Shown here: one piece after another, positions 16,422-25,390 of the stretch
Position numbering within the stretch: position 1 is the stretch's first letter
How the letters are laid out: each line of letters starts with the position of its first letter
NCBI RefSeq assembly: GCF_900119915.1
Contig: NZ_LT635455.1
Location: 496,001-560,000, forward strand
Direction of reading: 5' to 3'
Length of the DNA: 64,000 nucleotides
From: Olsenella timonensis
GTDB lineage: Bacteria > Actinomycetota > Coriobacteriia > Coriobacteriales > Atopobiaceae
Notes under the pieces: generated by a model
The model's database searches: none
What the model saw: only the letters and a program-made list of their open reading frames with translations
Told to the model about the DNA's origin: nothing
Position numbers and translations under genes: made by a program

Positions 16422-17183
16422 ATGCTAGCCGGAGAGGTGTCGCCCGCGCTTGAGAGGCGGAAGGCAATGGGTGAGGGGCAGCTGCGCCCGAACGGGTGCG
16501 CAACACGGGTCGTCGAGCCGACCGACGACGAGAGGGCTGCGGCCGAGGAGGCCCGGACGTTCGGACGCTCTTATGCGCATGACAGCACGGCGCTCGGGGT
16601 GGCCGCCTTTGCCCTGGTCTTCCTCATCGTCTTTGTCGTTGTCGTCGTGACGCTCGCCAGCGGCGTCGCGCGCGGCGAGTTCGGGGAGCAGGACGTCACC
16701 TGGCTCGCCGTGATCGGCGGCTCCGTGTTCGTTGTGTTTGCCGTGCTTGTGGTCGTGTCGGTTCTTGTCGCGCGGCGCCATTACCTCCATCCGGTCAAGA
16801 GCGACGTGTTCGCGGCCGGTGGTCACCTGTTCCACGCCTCGTTCATGCGGGACAAGGAGAAGCACGAGGACGACCGCGGAATCGTCCGCATCAACGTCGT
16901 TGACATCGCGGAGTGCACTGGGTTCCACAACAGGAAGGACAGGACGGTCTGGATCCTTCCGAGCCCCGATGCGCGCATCCATGACGTGTGGCGGCGCGGC
17001 AAGCGGTGGGAGGACGAACGCAAGCTGTGCCTCGCCCTCCTGGAGAAGGGGATCCCGAGCAGCGCGGACACGGACCCGTTCTTTGGCGTGGACGAGCAGT
17101 ACCGGGGATTCCTCGAGCGAATCGGCGTGCGGATAGAGGAGACGACCGAGCCCGTCGAATTCCTGGCTGGGACGTGGTCGTAG
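16422..17183 (+). CDS. Membrane protein of unknown function
   Basis: 253 residues from ATG 16422, with GGAGAGG almost touching the start; ATG 16467 is an alternative. Two adjacent spans at about residues 61-83 (AAFALVFLIVFVVVVVTLAS) and 93-118 (WLAVIGGSVFVVFAVLVVVS), then a soluble C-terminal domain of about 130 residues. Family not recognised. It lies 7 nt after the HAD gene, so co-transcription is likely. Confidence 0.6.
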   Translation: MLAGEVSPALERRKAMGEGQLRPNGCATRVVEPTDDERAAAEEARTFGRSYAHDSTALGVAAFALVFLIVFVVVVVTLASGVARGEFGEQDVTWLAVIGGSVFVVFAVLVVVSVLVARRHYLHPVKSDVFAAGGHLFHASFMRDKEKHEDDRGIVRINVVDIAECTGFHNRKDRTVWILPSPDARIHDVWRRGKRWEDERKLCLALLEKGIPSSADTDPFFGVDEQYRGFLERIGVRIEETTEPVEFLAGTWS

Positions 17184-17236
17184 ACACGTGATGTCTTTCA
17201 TGGTGTCGGCTACTGACTACCTTTTATGTATTGCCG

Positions 17237-17770
17237 TTATCGTCCCGCCGCCGCTCCCAGCGCGCGGTTGACCCGCTCCGCCACGCCCACGCTCAGCGCG
17301 ACCTTCGCCACGTCCGGCACCACGAACGGCACCACCGCCACGGCCAGCGCCGCGGGCGCGTCGAGTGCGTAGACGCTCATGAGCTGGATCGTCCCCAGCG
17401 CGTAGCTCACCGCCAGCAGCGCGACTCCGCCTGCCACGCCGCGTGCCCTTCTCGGCAGCGCGTTCGCGTGCGCGATGGCGCCCGCCACGGGCATCCCCGC
17501 CGCAAAGCCCAGGAGATAGCCCCCCGTGGGTCCCAGCAGCACGCCGATTCCGCCCTGGAAGCCGGAGAACACCGGCACGCCCACTGCGCCCAGCAGCAGG
17601 TAGACAATAACGGTGAACAGCGCGTCGCGCGTGCGCATGACCTGGGGTAGCAGCGCCAGCGCAAAGGTCTGCATGGTGAACGGCACCGGGCCCAGCGGCA
17701 CGGTGACCCAGGCGCTCACGGCAAGCAGCGCTATGCAGACGCCGCAGCGGGCGATCGAGCGGGTGGACAT
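17237..17770 (-). CDS. bioY: BioY biotin transporter substrate-binding component
   Basis: 177-residue membrane protein, S component of an ECF-type biotin importer or a solitary BioY. Signature blocks: VPLGPVPFTMQTFALAL near residue 25, YLLLGAVGVPVFSGFQGGIG and LLGPTGGYLLGF, followed by more spans. Start chosen at MSTRSIARCG behind GGGAGCCGCC; the frame upstream is not BioY-like. No biotin ligase or ECF ATPase nearby, so it would rely on a shared ECF module or act alone. Confidence 0.9.
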   Translation of the reverse strand: MSTRSIARCGVCIALLAVSAWVTVPLGPVPFTMQTFALALLPQVMRTRDALFTVIVYLLLGAVGVPVFSGFQGGIGVLLGPTGGYLLGFAAGMPVAGAIAHANALPRRARGVAGGVALLAVSYALGTIQLMSVYALDAPAALAVAVVPFVVPDVAKVALSVGVAERVNRALGAAAGR

Positions 17771-17901
17771 GGCGGCTCCCTCGCGGACGGGCGCTCCTCT
17801 CGTGCGCCTACGGAACGAAAGCTTACCGCATGGCCGAGCCCTCGCCTTTCTCGTAAGATGGACGGGCGGGGGCGATGCGCCAACGAGGCGGGGGAGGGCA
17901 C

Positions 17902-18837
17902 ATGGAGAGCGACTTTGCGGCCTGGGTCGAGCGGGAGTTCCGTCACCCCGTGCCCGGCGAGTACCGGGACTTCCTCTTTCGGGACGCGGCATCCGCGCAT
18001 GTCGAGCCCGTCGCGCCCTCGCGGGCGTATCTCGTCACGGCCGACGGCGACGAGTACGAGGTCTCCGAGTGGTTTTCCGCCGAGCGCATACCCGACATCT
18101 ACTCATGCTGCCGCGCGGAGGGGCTGATAGCGGAGCAGCTGCTTCCGATCTTCGACAGCTGCGGCTGCGTCGCGGCGCTCGACTGCGATGAGCGCTCGAG
18201 CACCTACGGCAGCGTTCTTCTGCAGACTCCCGAGGGCCACTATGACGAGGCTCGTCAGGAGAACGTCTACGAGGAGCCGGTCCTTCTCGCTCGGAGCTTC
18301 TCAGACGTGCTGGCCGCCCTGGGAGAGACCCAGCAGGGCGAGGCCCCCGACCTCCTGCTCCTGGGTTCCGACCGGACGCTCGGCCCCTCGGACCTGGCGT
18401 CCTTTGAGCGCGAGCTGGACGTCGAGCTGCCGGCGGACTATCGCGAGTTTCTGCTGGCCCACAACGGCGGGACGCCGGCGCGGTTTCTCTGCACTCCCAC
18501 GTTCATGGAGGTCGACCCCGCTACAAGGGAGGGGCACCGCCAGTCGGTGCCCATCGACCACTTTCTCTCGCTGGGGGAGATCTCCGAGCTGCTCGTAGAC
18601 AACGAGGACGAGCCGACGTTCGGGCCGGGCCGCGTGCCTGTCGCGTGCGACCAGTGCGGCAACCTGATCCTGCTGGACGTTGCTTGCGGCTCGGGCGCAT
18701 CCATCGAGGGCGTTCAGGGCGTTCAATTTGCCAACCACGAGGTGCGCGGCGCGGACGGTCTCTTTGCCCTCTCGCCGCTCGCCTCGTCCTTCGTCGAGTT
18801 CGTTCGTTCCCTCGCCCCATATGGCGAGGACTCGTAA
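17902..18837 (+). CDS. Double SUKH (SMI1/KNR4) domain protein
   Basis: 311 residues; ATG 17902 follows GGGGGAGGGC. Two SUKH units appear in tandem: residues 1-140 (GEYRDFLFRDAASAHVEPV, then IFDSCGCVAALDCDE) and about 155-305 (SFERELDVELPADYREFLLA, HNGGTPA, VACDQCGNLILLDVACG). SUKH proteins are often immunity proteins against polymorphic or contact-dependent toxins. No toxin gene is adjacent. Cytoplasmic. Confidence 0.8.
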   Translation: MESDFAAWVEREFRHPVPGEYRDFLFRDAASAHVEPVAPSRAYLVTADGDEYEVSEWFSAERIPDIYSCCRAEGLIAEQLLPIFDSCGCVAALDCDERSSTYGSVLLQTPEGHYDEARQENVYEEPVLLARSFSDVLAALGETQQGEAPDLLLLGSDRTLGPSDLASFERELDVELPADYREFLLAHNGGTPARFLCTPTFMEVDPATREGHRQSVPIDHFLSLGEISELLVDNEDEPTFGPGRVPVACDQCGNLILLDVACGSGASIEGVQGVQFANHEVRGADGLFALSPLASSFVEFVRSLAPYGEDS

Positions 18838-18848
18838 GGGAGGGGTAC

Positions 18849-19331
18849 ATGTCATGTTCTGGCAGAGAGAACTTCACCGTGACACTGCCGGGGGGCTTCT
18901 CACGGCTCATGCTGGGCGGCTCTCTGCTGCTTGCGCTGGTCCCAGCGGGGTTTGCCCTGGCAGGTGACCTTCCGCCGCTGGGCGCCTTCATGTTCGCCCT
19001 GATCATCGCCCCGTTACTGCTTGCCGCCGTCGCCGGGCGCCGCTTCAGGGTCAGGGTGCGCGATGGTGTGGTGACCGTGCGCCCCGCCCTGTTCGGGAGC
19101 GAGTGGGACTTCGTCGCAGCCGACGTCACGCGGGTGGTTCGCCGCATCAACTACAACACCGGCATGGGCACGCTCGCCAAGATGACCGTTCACGCGCGCG
19201 GCCGTCGCGTGTCGGTGGAGACCCTCATGCTGTGCAGCGAGGACTTTTGGGCGTTCATCGAGGACAACGTCAATCCGTCCATGATCGTCACCAAGGTCAA
19301 CCGGCGGGGTGGCGCGCATGAGGGTCGCTGA
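18849..19331 (+). CDS. Small membrane protein of unknown function
   Basis: 160 residues; ATG 18849 follows GGGAGGGG. Two spans at about 21-40 (LGGSLLLALVPAGFALAG) and 43-63 (PLGAFMFALIIAPLLLAAVA), then a PH-like basic tail (RFRVRVRDGVVTVRPALFG). Overlaps the next gene by 14 nt. The pair may form a membrane unit with the SUKH protein upstream. Not recognised. Confidence 0.6.
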   Translation: MSCSGRENFTVTLPGGFSRLMLGGSLLLALVPAGFALAGDLPPLGAFMFALIIAPLLLAAVAGRRFRVRVRDGVVTVRPALFGSEWDFVAADVTRVVRRINYNTGMGTLAKMTVHARGRRVSVETLMLCSEDFWAFIEDNVNPSMIVTKVNRRGGAHEGR

Positions 19332-20076
19332 GCTCACCGACACCCGTCTCGTCGTCGAGCTGTCCGAGTGGGACCTCTGGGAGCTGGAGCGCTCGTTTGG
19401 CGTGTGCCTGCCGGGCGGCACGTGGCTCATCCCCGGGCGCATGGCCGCATCCGACGGGTTCTGCGCGCGGGCGGACGAGATGCGGGTTAGGGGCGCGGAC
19501 GGGGCCTTCACCGGCGACGGGCTCGATGACACCGAGCGGCTCGTCGTCGCCGAGGCGGTCTGCTCCCTGTGGCCGTGGGTCTGCGACAGCTGCGACGTCC
19601 GCTTCGTCGGCGAGGACGGGGAGCTGTGGTGCCGGGGCGACCACCACCTCAAGGTCGAGGTCCGCGCGCTGCGGTCGAGCGCGGTGCTCTGGACGCTCCT
19701 GGCGGCGCTGGTCGGAGCCGCCGAGCTGGCCCTCTCCCTCCTGATGAGCGCTCTCGAGGGGGCCTACGGCGTGGTGCTCATCAACGTCCTTCTCGCTCCC
19801 TTCTCCCTGTCCTGCGCGGCGGTCGCCCTGCGCTCGTGGCGCTTTGGGGTGACGGCGGACCTGGGCGGGATGACAGTGCGGCCGACGCTCGGCCCCGAGC
19901 GCTTGATTGCCTTCTCCGAGGTCACGAGCATCGAGCGCGTGGTCTCCTCGGACGGCTCGGGGGCGCTGCGCAGACTCGTGGTCCGCACGGCGGACGCGCG
20001 CGTCTCCCTGTCTGCGTCGCTGGAGGGGATCGAGGCGCTGGACGCCCTCCTCGCCGAGCGCGTCCGCCCGTCGTAG
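19318..20076 (+). CDS. Membrane protein of unknown function
   Basis: 252 residues; ATG 19318 lies within the end of the preceding gene behind GGCGGGG. A soluble N-terminal part (1-120), two spans at about 124-146 and 152-175 (SAVLWTLLAALVGAAELALS, then VVLINVLLAPFSLSCAAVAL) and a C-terminal PH-like part similar in layout to the tail of the preceding protein. Family not recognised. Following bases 20077-20214 show no gene. Confidence 0.6.
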   Translation: MRVAELTDTRLVVELSEWDLWELERSFGVCLPGGTWLIPGRMAASDGFCARADEMRVRGADGAFTGDGLDDTERLVVAEAVCSLWPWVCDSCDVRFVGEDGELWCRGDHHLKVEVRALRSSAVLWTLLAALVGAAELALSLLMSALEGAYGVVLINVLLAPFSLSCAAVALRSWRFGVTADLGGMTVRPTLGPERLIAFSEVTSIERVVSSDGSGALRRLVVRTADARVSLSASLEGIEALDALLAERVRPS

Positions 20077-20214
20077 CTGCCGAGAAGAACGAACGTCGCG
20101 TGTGGTGGTCGTGAAGTGGTTCTTCCCGGCCGACCGTTCGCGGGCCTAAAATCACCGCCTGCGGCATCCCCAAAATTCCCCTTGAAACCCTCTTGAAATG
20201 TGCCACCATATGCA

Positions 20215-20256
20215 GTAACAAACTTTCTGTTTGGTAAGCAAACAAAAAGTTGGTAC
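20215..20256. promoter_or_regulatory. Imperfect dyad upstream of ygeX
   Basis: GTAACAAACTTTCTGTTTG and CAAACAAAAAGTTGGTAC face each other across five bases, with one mismatch and one bulge. It lies 36 nt before the ygeX start and could be an operator for the operon's regulator. Binding protein unknown. Confidence 0.5.
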
Positions 20257-20292
20257 GCACGAGCACGGCCGCCCAGGAGCAAGGAGGAAGCG

Positions 20293-21507
20293 TTGAGCGA
20301 GAAGATCAAGTGGGTCGCCAACAGGATGCCTAAGAGCGACGACAAGCACCTTGGCATCATGTCCCTCGAGAACGTGGAGGCGGCGCGCAGCTTCCACCGG
20401 AGCTTCCCGCAGTACGACGTCACCCCGCTCGCCAAGCTGGACCAGCTGGCGGGCGAGCTCGGCCTCGCCAACCTGGCCGTGAAGGACGAGTCCTACCGCT
20501 TCGGCCTCAACGCCTTCAAGGTGCTCGGCGGTTCCTTCGCCATGGCCAACTACATCGCGGGCAAGATCGGCCGCCCGGTCTCCGAGATGACCTACGACTA
20601 CCTCACGAGCGACGAGCTGGCGCGCGACTTCGGCCAGGCCACGTTCTTCACCGCCACGGACGGCAACCACGGCCGCGGCGTTGCCTGGGCCGCCAACAAG
20701 CTGGGCCAGAAGGCCGTCGTCCACATGCCCAAGGGCAGCGTGAAGAGCCGCTTCGACAACATCGCAGCCGAGGGCGCCCAGGTCACGATCGAGGACGTCA
20801 ACTACGACGAGTGCGTCCGCATGGCCGCCGCCGAGGCCGAGGCCTGCGAGAACGGCGTCATCGTGCAGGACACCGCCTGGGACGGCTACGAGGAGATCCC
20901 GTCCTGGATCATGGAGGGCTACGGCACCATGGCCTCCGAGGCGGCCGAGCAGTACGCCGCGGCCGGCGTGGAGCGCCCGACGCACGTCTTCGTGCAGGCC
21001 GGCGTCGGCAGCCTGGCCGGCGGCGTGGTGGGCTACTTCACCAACCTCTTCCCCGACAACCCGCCCACCTTCGTGGTGATGGAGGCCGACACCGCGGCAT
21101 GCCTCTACAAGGGTGCCGTCGCCGGCGACGGCGACCCGCGCATCGTGGACGGCGACATGCCCACGATCATGGCGGGCCTCGCCTGCGGCGAGCCCAACAC
21201 GCTGGGCTGGGACATCCTGCGCAACCACGTGTCCGTGTTCGTGAGCTGCCCCAACTGGGTGGCCGCCAAGGGCATGCGCGTGCTCGGCGCCCCCAGGAAG
21301 GGCGACCCGCGCGTCATCTCCGGCGAGTCCGGCGCCGTGGGCGCGGGCCTGATCACGACCCTCATGGAGTCCGACGAGTACGCCGAGCTCCGCGAGGCCA
21401 TCGGCCTGGACGAGACGAGCTCCGTGCTGCTCTTCTCGACCGAGGGCGACACGGACCCGGTGAACTACCGCAGGGTCGTGTGGGACGGCGCGTACCCCGC
21501 CGAGTAG
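20293..21507 (+). CDS. ygeX: Diaminopropionate ammonia-lyase
   Basis: 404 residues. The TTG start at 20293 is chosen because AAGGAGGAAGCG sits at ideal distance and the protein then begins SEKIKWVANRMPKSDDKHLG as in this family. PLP enzyme: the Schiff-base lysine lies in LNAFKVLGG (K76), with a TDGNHGRGVAW phosphate-binding stretch. It cleaves 2,3-diaminopropionate to pyruvate and ammonia. First gene of a run with ygeY, ygeW and carbamate kinase, the set linked in other genomes to selenium-dependent molybdenum hydroxylases and purine catabolism. Confidence 0.93.
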   Translation: MSEKIKWVANRMPKSDDKHLGIMSLENVEAARSFHRSFPQYDVTPLAKLDQLAGELGLANLAVKDESYRFGLNAFKVLGGSFAMANYIAGKIGRPVSEMTYDYLTSDELARDFGQATFFTATDGNHGRGVAWAANKLGQKAVVHMPKGSVKSRFDNIAAEGAQVTIEDVNYDECVRMAAAEAEACENGVIVQDTAWDGYEEIPSWIMEGYGTMASEAAEQYAAAGVERPTHVFVQAGVGSLAGGVVGYFTNLFPDNPPTFVVMEADTAACLYKGAVAGDGDPRIVDGDMPTIMAGLACGEPNTLGWDILRNHVSVFVSCPNWVAAKGMRVLGAPRKGDPRVISGESGAVGAGLITTLMESDEYAELREAIGLDETSSVLLFSTEGDTDPVNYRRVVWDGAYPAE

Positions 21508-21579
21508 GGAAGGGCGAGAAGAACAGGTTCTTCTCGGCAGAGGACTGGTAACGAGGGCGTCAGAAAGGACGTAAGCAAA

Positions 21580-22986
21580 ATGGCCAAGGAACTGGATTTC
21601 GAGCAGATCAAGCGCGCCGCGGAGGACTACGGCAAGGACATGACCGCCTTCCTGCGCGCCATGATCTCCCACCCCTCCGAGTCCTGCGAGGAGGGCGAGG
21701 TCGTGGCCTGCATCAAGGCCGAGATGGAGAAGCTCGGCTTTGACAAGGTCGAGGTCGACGGCCTGGGCAACGTGATCGGCTGGATGGGCGAGGGCGACAA
21801 GATCATCGCCATCGACTCCCACATCGACACCGTGGGCATCGGCAACCGCGACAACTGGGAGGCCGACCCCTACGAGGGCTACGAGACCGACGAGCTCATC
21901 TACGGCCGCGGCGGCTCCGACCAGGAGGGCGGCATGGCCTCCGCGACCTACGCCGCGAAGATGATGAAGGACCTCGGCCTCATCCCCGAGGGCTACAAGA
22001 TCATGGTCGTCGGCTCGGTCCAGGAGGAGGACTGCGACGGCATGTGCTGGCAGTACATCGTCAACAAGTACTTCGACGGCCCGGAGGACGCGCGCGAGAA
22101 GATCGAGTTCGTCATCTCCACCGAGCCCACCGACGGCGGCATCTACCGCGGTCACCGCGGCCGCATGGAGATCCGCGTGGACGTCCACGGCGTCTCCTGC
22201 CACGGCTCCGCGCCCGACCGCGGCGACAACGCCATCTACAAGATGGCCGACATCATCGCCGACGTCCGCGCCCTCAACAACAACGGCTGCGACGAGTCCA
22301 CCGACATCAAGGGCCTCGTCAAGATGCTCGACCCCAAGTACAATCCCGAGCACTTCGAGGACGCGCGCTTCCTGGGCCGCGGCACCTGCACCGTCTCCCA
22401 GATCTTCTACACCTCGCCGTCCCGCTGCGCCGTGGCCGACTCCTGCGCGATCTCCATCGACCGCCGCATGACCGCCGGCGAGACCTGGGACTCCTGCCTC
22501 CAGGAGATCCGCGACCTGCCCGCCGTCAAGAAGTACGGCGACGACGTCAAGGTCTCCATGTACATGTACGACCGCCCGAGCTGGAAGGGCACCGTCTACG
22601 AGACCGAGGCCTACTTCCCCACGTGGATCAACGCCGAGAGCGCCGCTCACGTCCAGGCCCTCGTTGACGCCCACCACGCCCTCTTCGGCGAGGAGCGCAT
22701 CGGCTGCGAGCCGTCCATGGACAAGCGCGCCGGCCGCCCGCTGACCGACAAGTGGACCTTCTCCACCAACTGCGTCTCCATCCAGGGCCGCTACGGCATC
22801 CCGTGCGTGGGCTTCGGCCCCGGCGCCGAGAGCCAGGCGCACGCGCCCAACGAGGTCACCTACAAGCAGGACCTCGTGACCTGCGCCGCGCTCTACACTG
22901 CCGCGCTCAACCTCTACGACCCGTCCAAGAAGACCGGCGACGTCACCGTCTTCCGCGCCGGCGCCACCGACAACGACATCCAGTAA
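21580..22986 (+). CDS. ygeY: YgeY-type M20 family hydrolase
   Basis: 468-residue cytoplasmic metallohydrolase of the M20 family, the 'YgeY selenium metabolism-linked hydrolase' group. Metal ligands are visible in [21 protein letters not shown] and SVQEEDCDG; a lid domain region ([20 protein letters not shown]) follows. Substrate probably an amidated or N-acyl amino acid; not proven. Start behind AAAGGACG. 73 nt after ygeX, so same operon. Confidence 0.92.
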   Translation: MAKELDFEQIKRAAEDYGKDMTAFLRAMISHPSESCEEGEVVACIKAEMEKLGFDKVEVDGLGNVIGWMGEGDKIIAIDSHIDTVGIGNRDNWEADPYEGYETDELIYGRGGSDQEGGMASATYAAKMMKDLGLIPEGYKIMVVGSVQEEDCDGMCWQYIVNKYFDGPEDAREKIEFVISTEPTDGGIYRGHRGRMEIRVDVHGVSCHGSAPDRGDNAIYKMADIIADVRALNNNGCDESTDIKGLVKMLDPKYNPEHFEDARFLGRGTCTVSQIFYTSPSRCAVADSCAISIDRRMTAGETWDSCLQEIRDLPAVKKYGDDVKVSMYMYDRPSWKGTVYETEAYFPTWINAESAAHVQALVDAHHALFGEERIGCEPSMDKRAGRPLTDKWTFSTNCVSIQGRYGIPCVGFGPGAESQAHAPNEVTYKQDLVTCAALYTAALNLYDPSKKTGDVTVFRAGATDNDIQ

Positions 22987-22993
22987 CGGCGGT

Positions 22994-23068
22994 GGTCAAA
23001 AGGGGACAGGCCCCTTTTGACCCATTTGGAACAGGAATAGGTCAAAAGGGGCCTGTCCCCTTTTGACC
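22994..23068. repeat. Inverted pair of GGTCAAAAGGGGAC palindromic units
   Basis: A 29-nt unit (22994-23022) and its exact reverse complement (23040-23068) are separated by 17 nt. Each unit is itself nearly palindromic. Related single units occur at 26316-26346 and 32482-32508. They can fold into large hairpins between ygeY and ygeW. Confidence 0.9.
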
Positions 23069-23088
23069 CTCACCGAAAGGAAACCACA

Positions 23089-24291
23089 ATGGCCAAGGAC
23101 TTCTCCGCGCTTCTCGACGAGCTCAAGGGCTACGACTTCTCCGGCATGTACGACGCCGACTTCCTGCACACCTGGGACAAGACAACCGACGAGCTCCGCG
23201 CCCTCTACGCCGTGGCAGCCGCCCTGCGCAACCTCCGCGAGCGCAACATCTCCCCGCGCATCTTCGACTCCGGCCTCGCCGTCTCGCTCTTCCGCGACAA
23301 CTCCACCCGCACGCGCTTCTCGTTCTCCAAGGCCACGAACCTCCTGGGCCTCCAGCTCCAGGACCTCGACGAGGGCAAGAGCCAGATCGCGCACGGCGAG
23401 ACCGTCCGCGAGACCGCCACGATGATCTCCTTCATGGCCGACGTCATCGGCATCCGCGACGACATGTACATCGGCAAGGGCGACGCCTACATGGCCGAGG
23501 TCGCCGAGTCCGTCGACGAGGCCTACAAGGACGGCGTGCTCGACCACCGTCCCACCCTCATCTCCCTGCAGTCCGACTCCGACCACCCGACGCAGTCCTC
23601 CGCCGACATGCTCTACCTCATCGAGGAGTTTGGCGGCCTGGAGAACCTGCGCGGCAAGAAGGTCGCCGTGACCTGGGCCTACTCCCCGAGCTACGGCAAG
23701 CCGCTCTCCTGCCCGCAGTCGCTCATCTCGCTGCTGCCGCGCTTTGGCATGGACGTCACGCTGGCCCACCCCGAGGGCTACGACCTCATGGGCGACCGAG
23801 TGGAGGCCGCGAAGGCCTATGCCGCCGAGTCCGGCTGCACCTTCAAGCAGGTGAACACCATGGCCGAGGCCTTCGAGGGCGCTGACATCGTCATCCCCAA
23901 GAGCTGGGCCCCCTACGCCGCCATGGAGAAGCGCACCAACCTCTACGCCGAGGGCGACGACGCCGGCATCAAGGCGCTGGAGAAGGAGCTCCTCGCCCAG
24001 AACGCCACGCACCAGGACTGGTGCTCCACGACCGACCTCATGGCCAAGACGGCCAACGGCCAGGACACGATCTACATGCACCCGCTGCCCGCCGACATCT
24101 CCGGCGTCTCCTGCGAGCACGGCGAGGTCATGGCCGACGTCTTTGACATGCACCGCGTGGGCATGTACAAGGAGGCCAGCTACAAGCCCTACGCCATCGC
24201 GGCCATGATCTTCCTGCAGAAGGTCAAGGACCCGGTTGCCACCCTCGCGGCGCTCGAGGAGCGCGGCCGCGACCGCTGGTACCAGGCGTAA
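23089..24291 (+). CDS. ygeW: YgeW-type knotted carbamoyltransferase
   Basis: 400 residues, related to ornithine and aspartate carbamoyltransferases. Carbamoyl-phosphate loop FRDNSTRTRF, HPTQSSADML and HPLPADISG are present. The family has a C-terminal insertion and lacks normal ornithine specificity. With ygeX, ygeY and carbamate kinase it likely forms a route from a ureido or carbamoyl compound to ATP via carbamoyl phosphate. Start behind AAAGGAAACC. Preceded by the paired palindromes. Confidence 0.92.
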   Translation: MAKDFSALLDELKGYDFSGMYDADFLHTWDKTTDELRALYAVAAALRNLRERNISPRIFDSGLAVSLFRDNSTRTRFSFSKATNLLGLQLQDLDEGKSQIAHGETVRETATMISFMADVIGIRDDMYIGKGDAYMAEVAESVDEAYKDGVLDHRPTLISLQSDSDHPTQSSADMLYLIEEFGGLENLRGKKVAVTWAYSPSYGKPLSCPQSLISLLPRFGMDVTLAHPEGYDLMGDRVEAAKAYAAESGCTFKQVNTMAEAFEGADIVIPKSWAPYAAMEKRTNLYAEGDDAGIKALEKELLAQNATHQDWCSTTDLMAKTANGQDTIYMHPLPADISGVSCEHGEVMADVFDMHRVGMYKEASYKPYAIAAMIFLQKVKDPVATLAALEERGRDRWYQA

Positions 24292-24418
24292 CGGCAGCAG
24301 TCGCTCATCCGATCCGGGGCCGCCCAAAAGTCGCGCACTCACTGCGCTGCGCGCAGAGGTCGCGCGCCGACTTCCGGGCGGCCCCTCGTTTTCCCGTTGC
24401 AGGAGAGGGAGAAGAACA

Positions 24419-25360
24419 ATGGGAAAGAGAATCGTCATCGCCCTCGGCGGCAACGCGCTGGGCAAGAACCTGCCCGAGCAGATGGAGGCGGTCAAGCACA
24501 CGGCCCGCGCGATCGTGGACCTCATCGAGCAGGGCAACGAGGTCGTGGTGGCCCACGGCAACGGCCCGCAGGTGGGCATGATCCAGGAGGCCATGACCCA
24601 GCTCACGCGCTCGAACCCCGAGAAGTACATCCCGTGCCCGCTCTCGGTCTGCGTGGCCATGAGCCAGGGCTACATCGGCTACGACCTGCAGAACGCGCTG
24701 CGCGAGGAGATGCTGGACCGCGGAATCGAGATGGGCGCCGCCACGGTGCTCACGCAGGTGGAGGTGGACCCGGAGGACCCAGCGTTCGCCAACCCCACCA
24801 AGCCGATCGGCGCCTTCATGACGCGCGAGGAGGCCGACCGCATGATCGCCGAGCGTGGCTACGACGTGATCGAGGACGCCGGGCGCGGGTACCGCCGCGT
24901 GGTGGCCTCGCCCAAGCCCGTGGGCATCGTGGAGCTGGACACCATCCGCTCGCTCGTCGAGACCAACCACGTGGTCATCGCCTGCGGTGGCGGCGGCATC
25001 CCGGTCTTCCACACCGAGGGCCACCACCTCAAGGGCGCCGCGGCGGTCATCGACAAGGACTTCGCGGCGGCGCGCCTCGCCGAGCAGTTGGACGCCGACT
25101 TCCTGGTGATCCTCACGGCCGTGGAGAAGGTCGCCGTGAACTTTGGCAAGCCCGACCAGCAGTGGCTTGACGAGCTCACGCCCGAGACCGCGGCACGCTA
25201 CATCGAGGAGGGCCAGTTCGCGCCCGGCTCGATGCTGCCCAAGGTGGAGGCCGCGCTCGCCTTCGCGCAGTCCGGCGAGGGCCGCTCGTCGCTCATCACG
25301 CTTCTCGACCGGGCGGCCGACGGCATCGCAGGCAAGACGGGTACCATCGTACGCGGGTAG
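24419..25360 (+). CDS. arcC: Carbamate kinase
   Basis: 313 residues from ATG 24419, behind GGAGAGGGAG. N-terminal KRIVIALGGNALGKN, VVAHGNGPQVGMI and ACGGGGIPVF are typical amino-acid-kinase blocks. It transfers phosphate from carbamoyl phosphate to ADP, yielding ATP, CO2 and ammonia, the energy-gaining last step after YgeW. Genes of this context are sometimes named yqeA. Confidence 0.93.
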   Translation: MGKRIVIALGGNALGKNLPEQMEAVKHTARAIVDLIEQGNEVVVAHGNGPQVGMIQEAMTQLTRSNPEKYIPCPLSVCVAMSQGYIGYDLQNALREEMLDRGIEMGAATVLTQVEVDPEDPAFANPTKPIGAFMTREEADRMIAERGYDVIEDAGRGYRRVVASPKPVGIVELDTIRSLVETNHVVIACGGGGIPVFHTEGHHLKGAAAVIDKDFAAARLAEQLDADFLVILTAVEKVAVNFGKPDQQWLDELTPETAARYIEEGQFAPGSMLPKVEAALAFAQSGEGRSSLITLLDRAADGIAGKTGTIVRG

Positions 25361-25390
25361 GACGGCGAGAAGGACGGTGAGGCTCGCGGG

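Noticed and set aside
20152-22842. Very long minus-strand open frame opposite ygeX and ygeY
   Set aside because: It is antisense to two well-recognised enzymes; its composition (Val-, Ala-, Gly-, His-rich) is that of a shadow frame in GC-rich DNA.
22994-23068. CRISPR-like repeat cluster
   Set aside because: Only two inverted units with no regular spacers; no cas genes in the window.
22996-24660. Long minus-strand frame opposite ygeW
   Set aside because: Shadow of a conserved gene, no ribosome site and no family resemblance.
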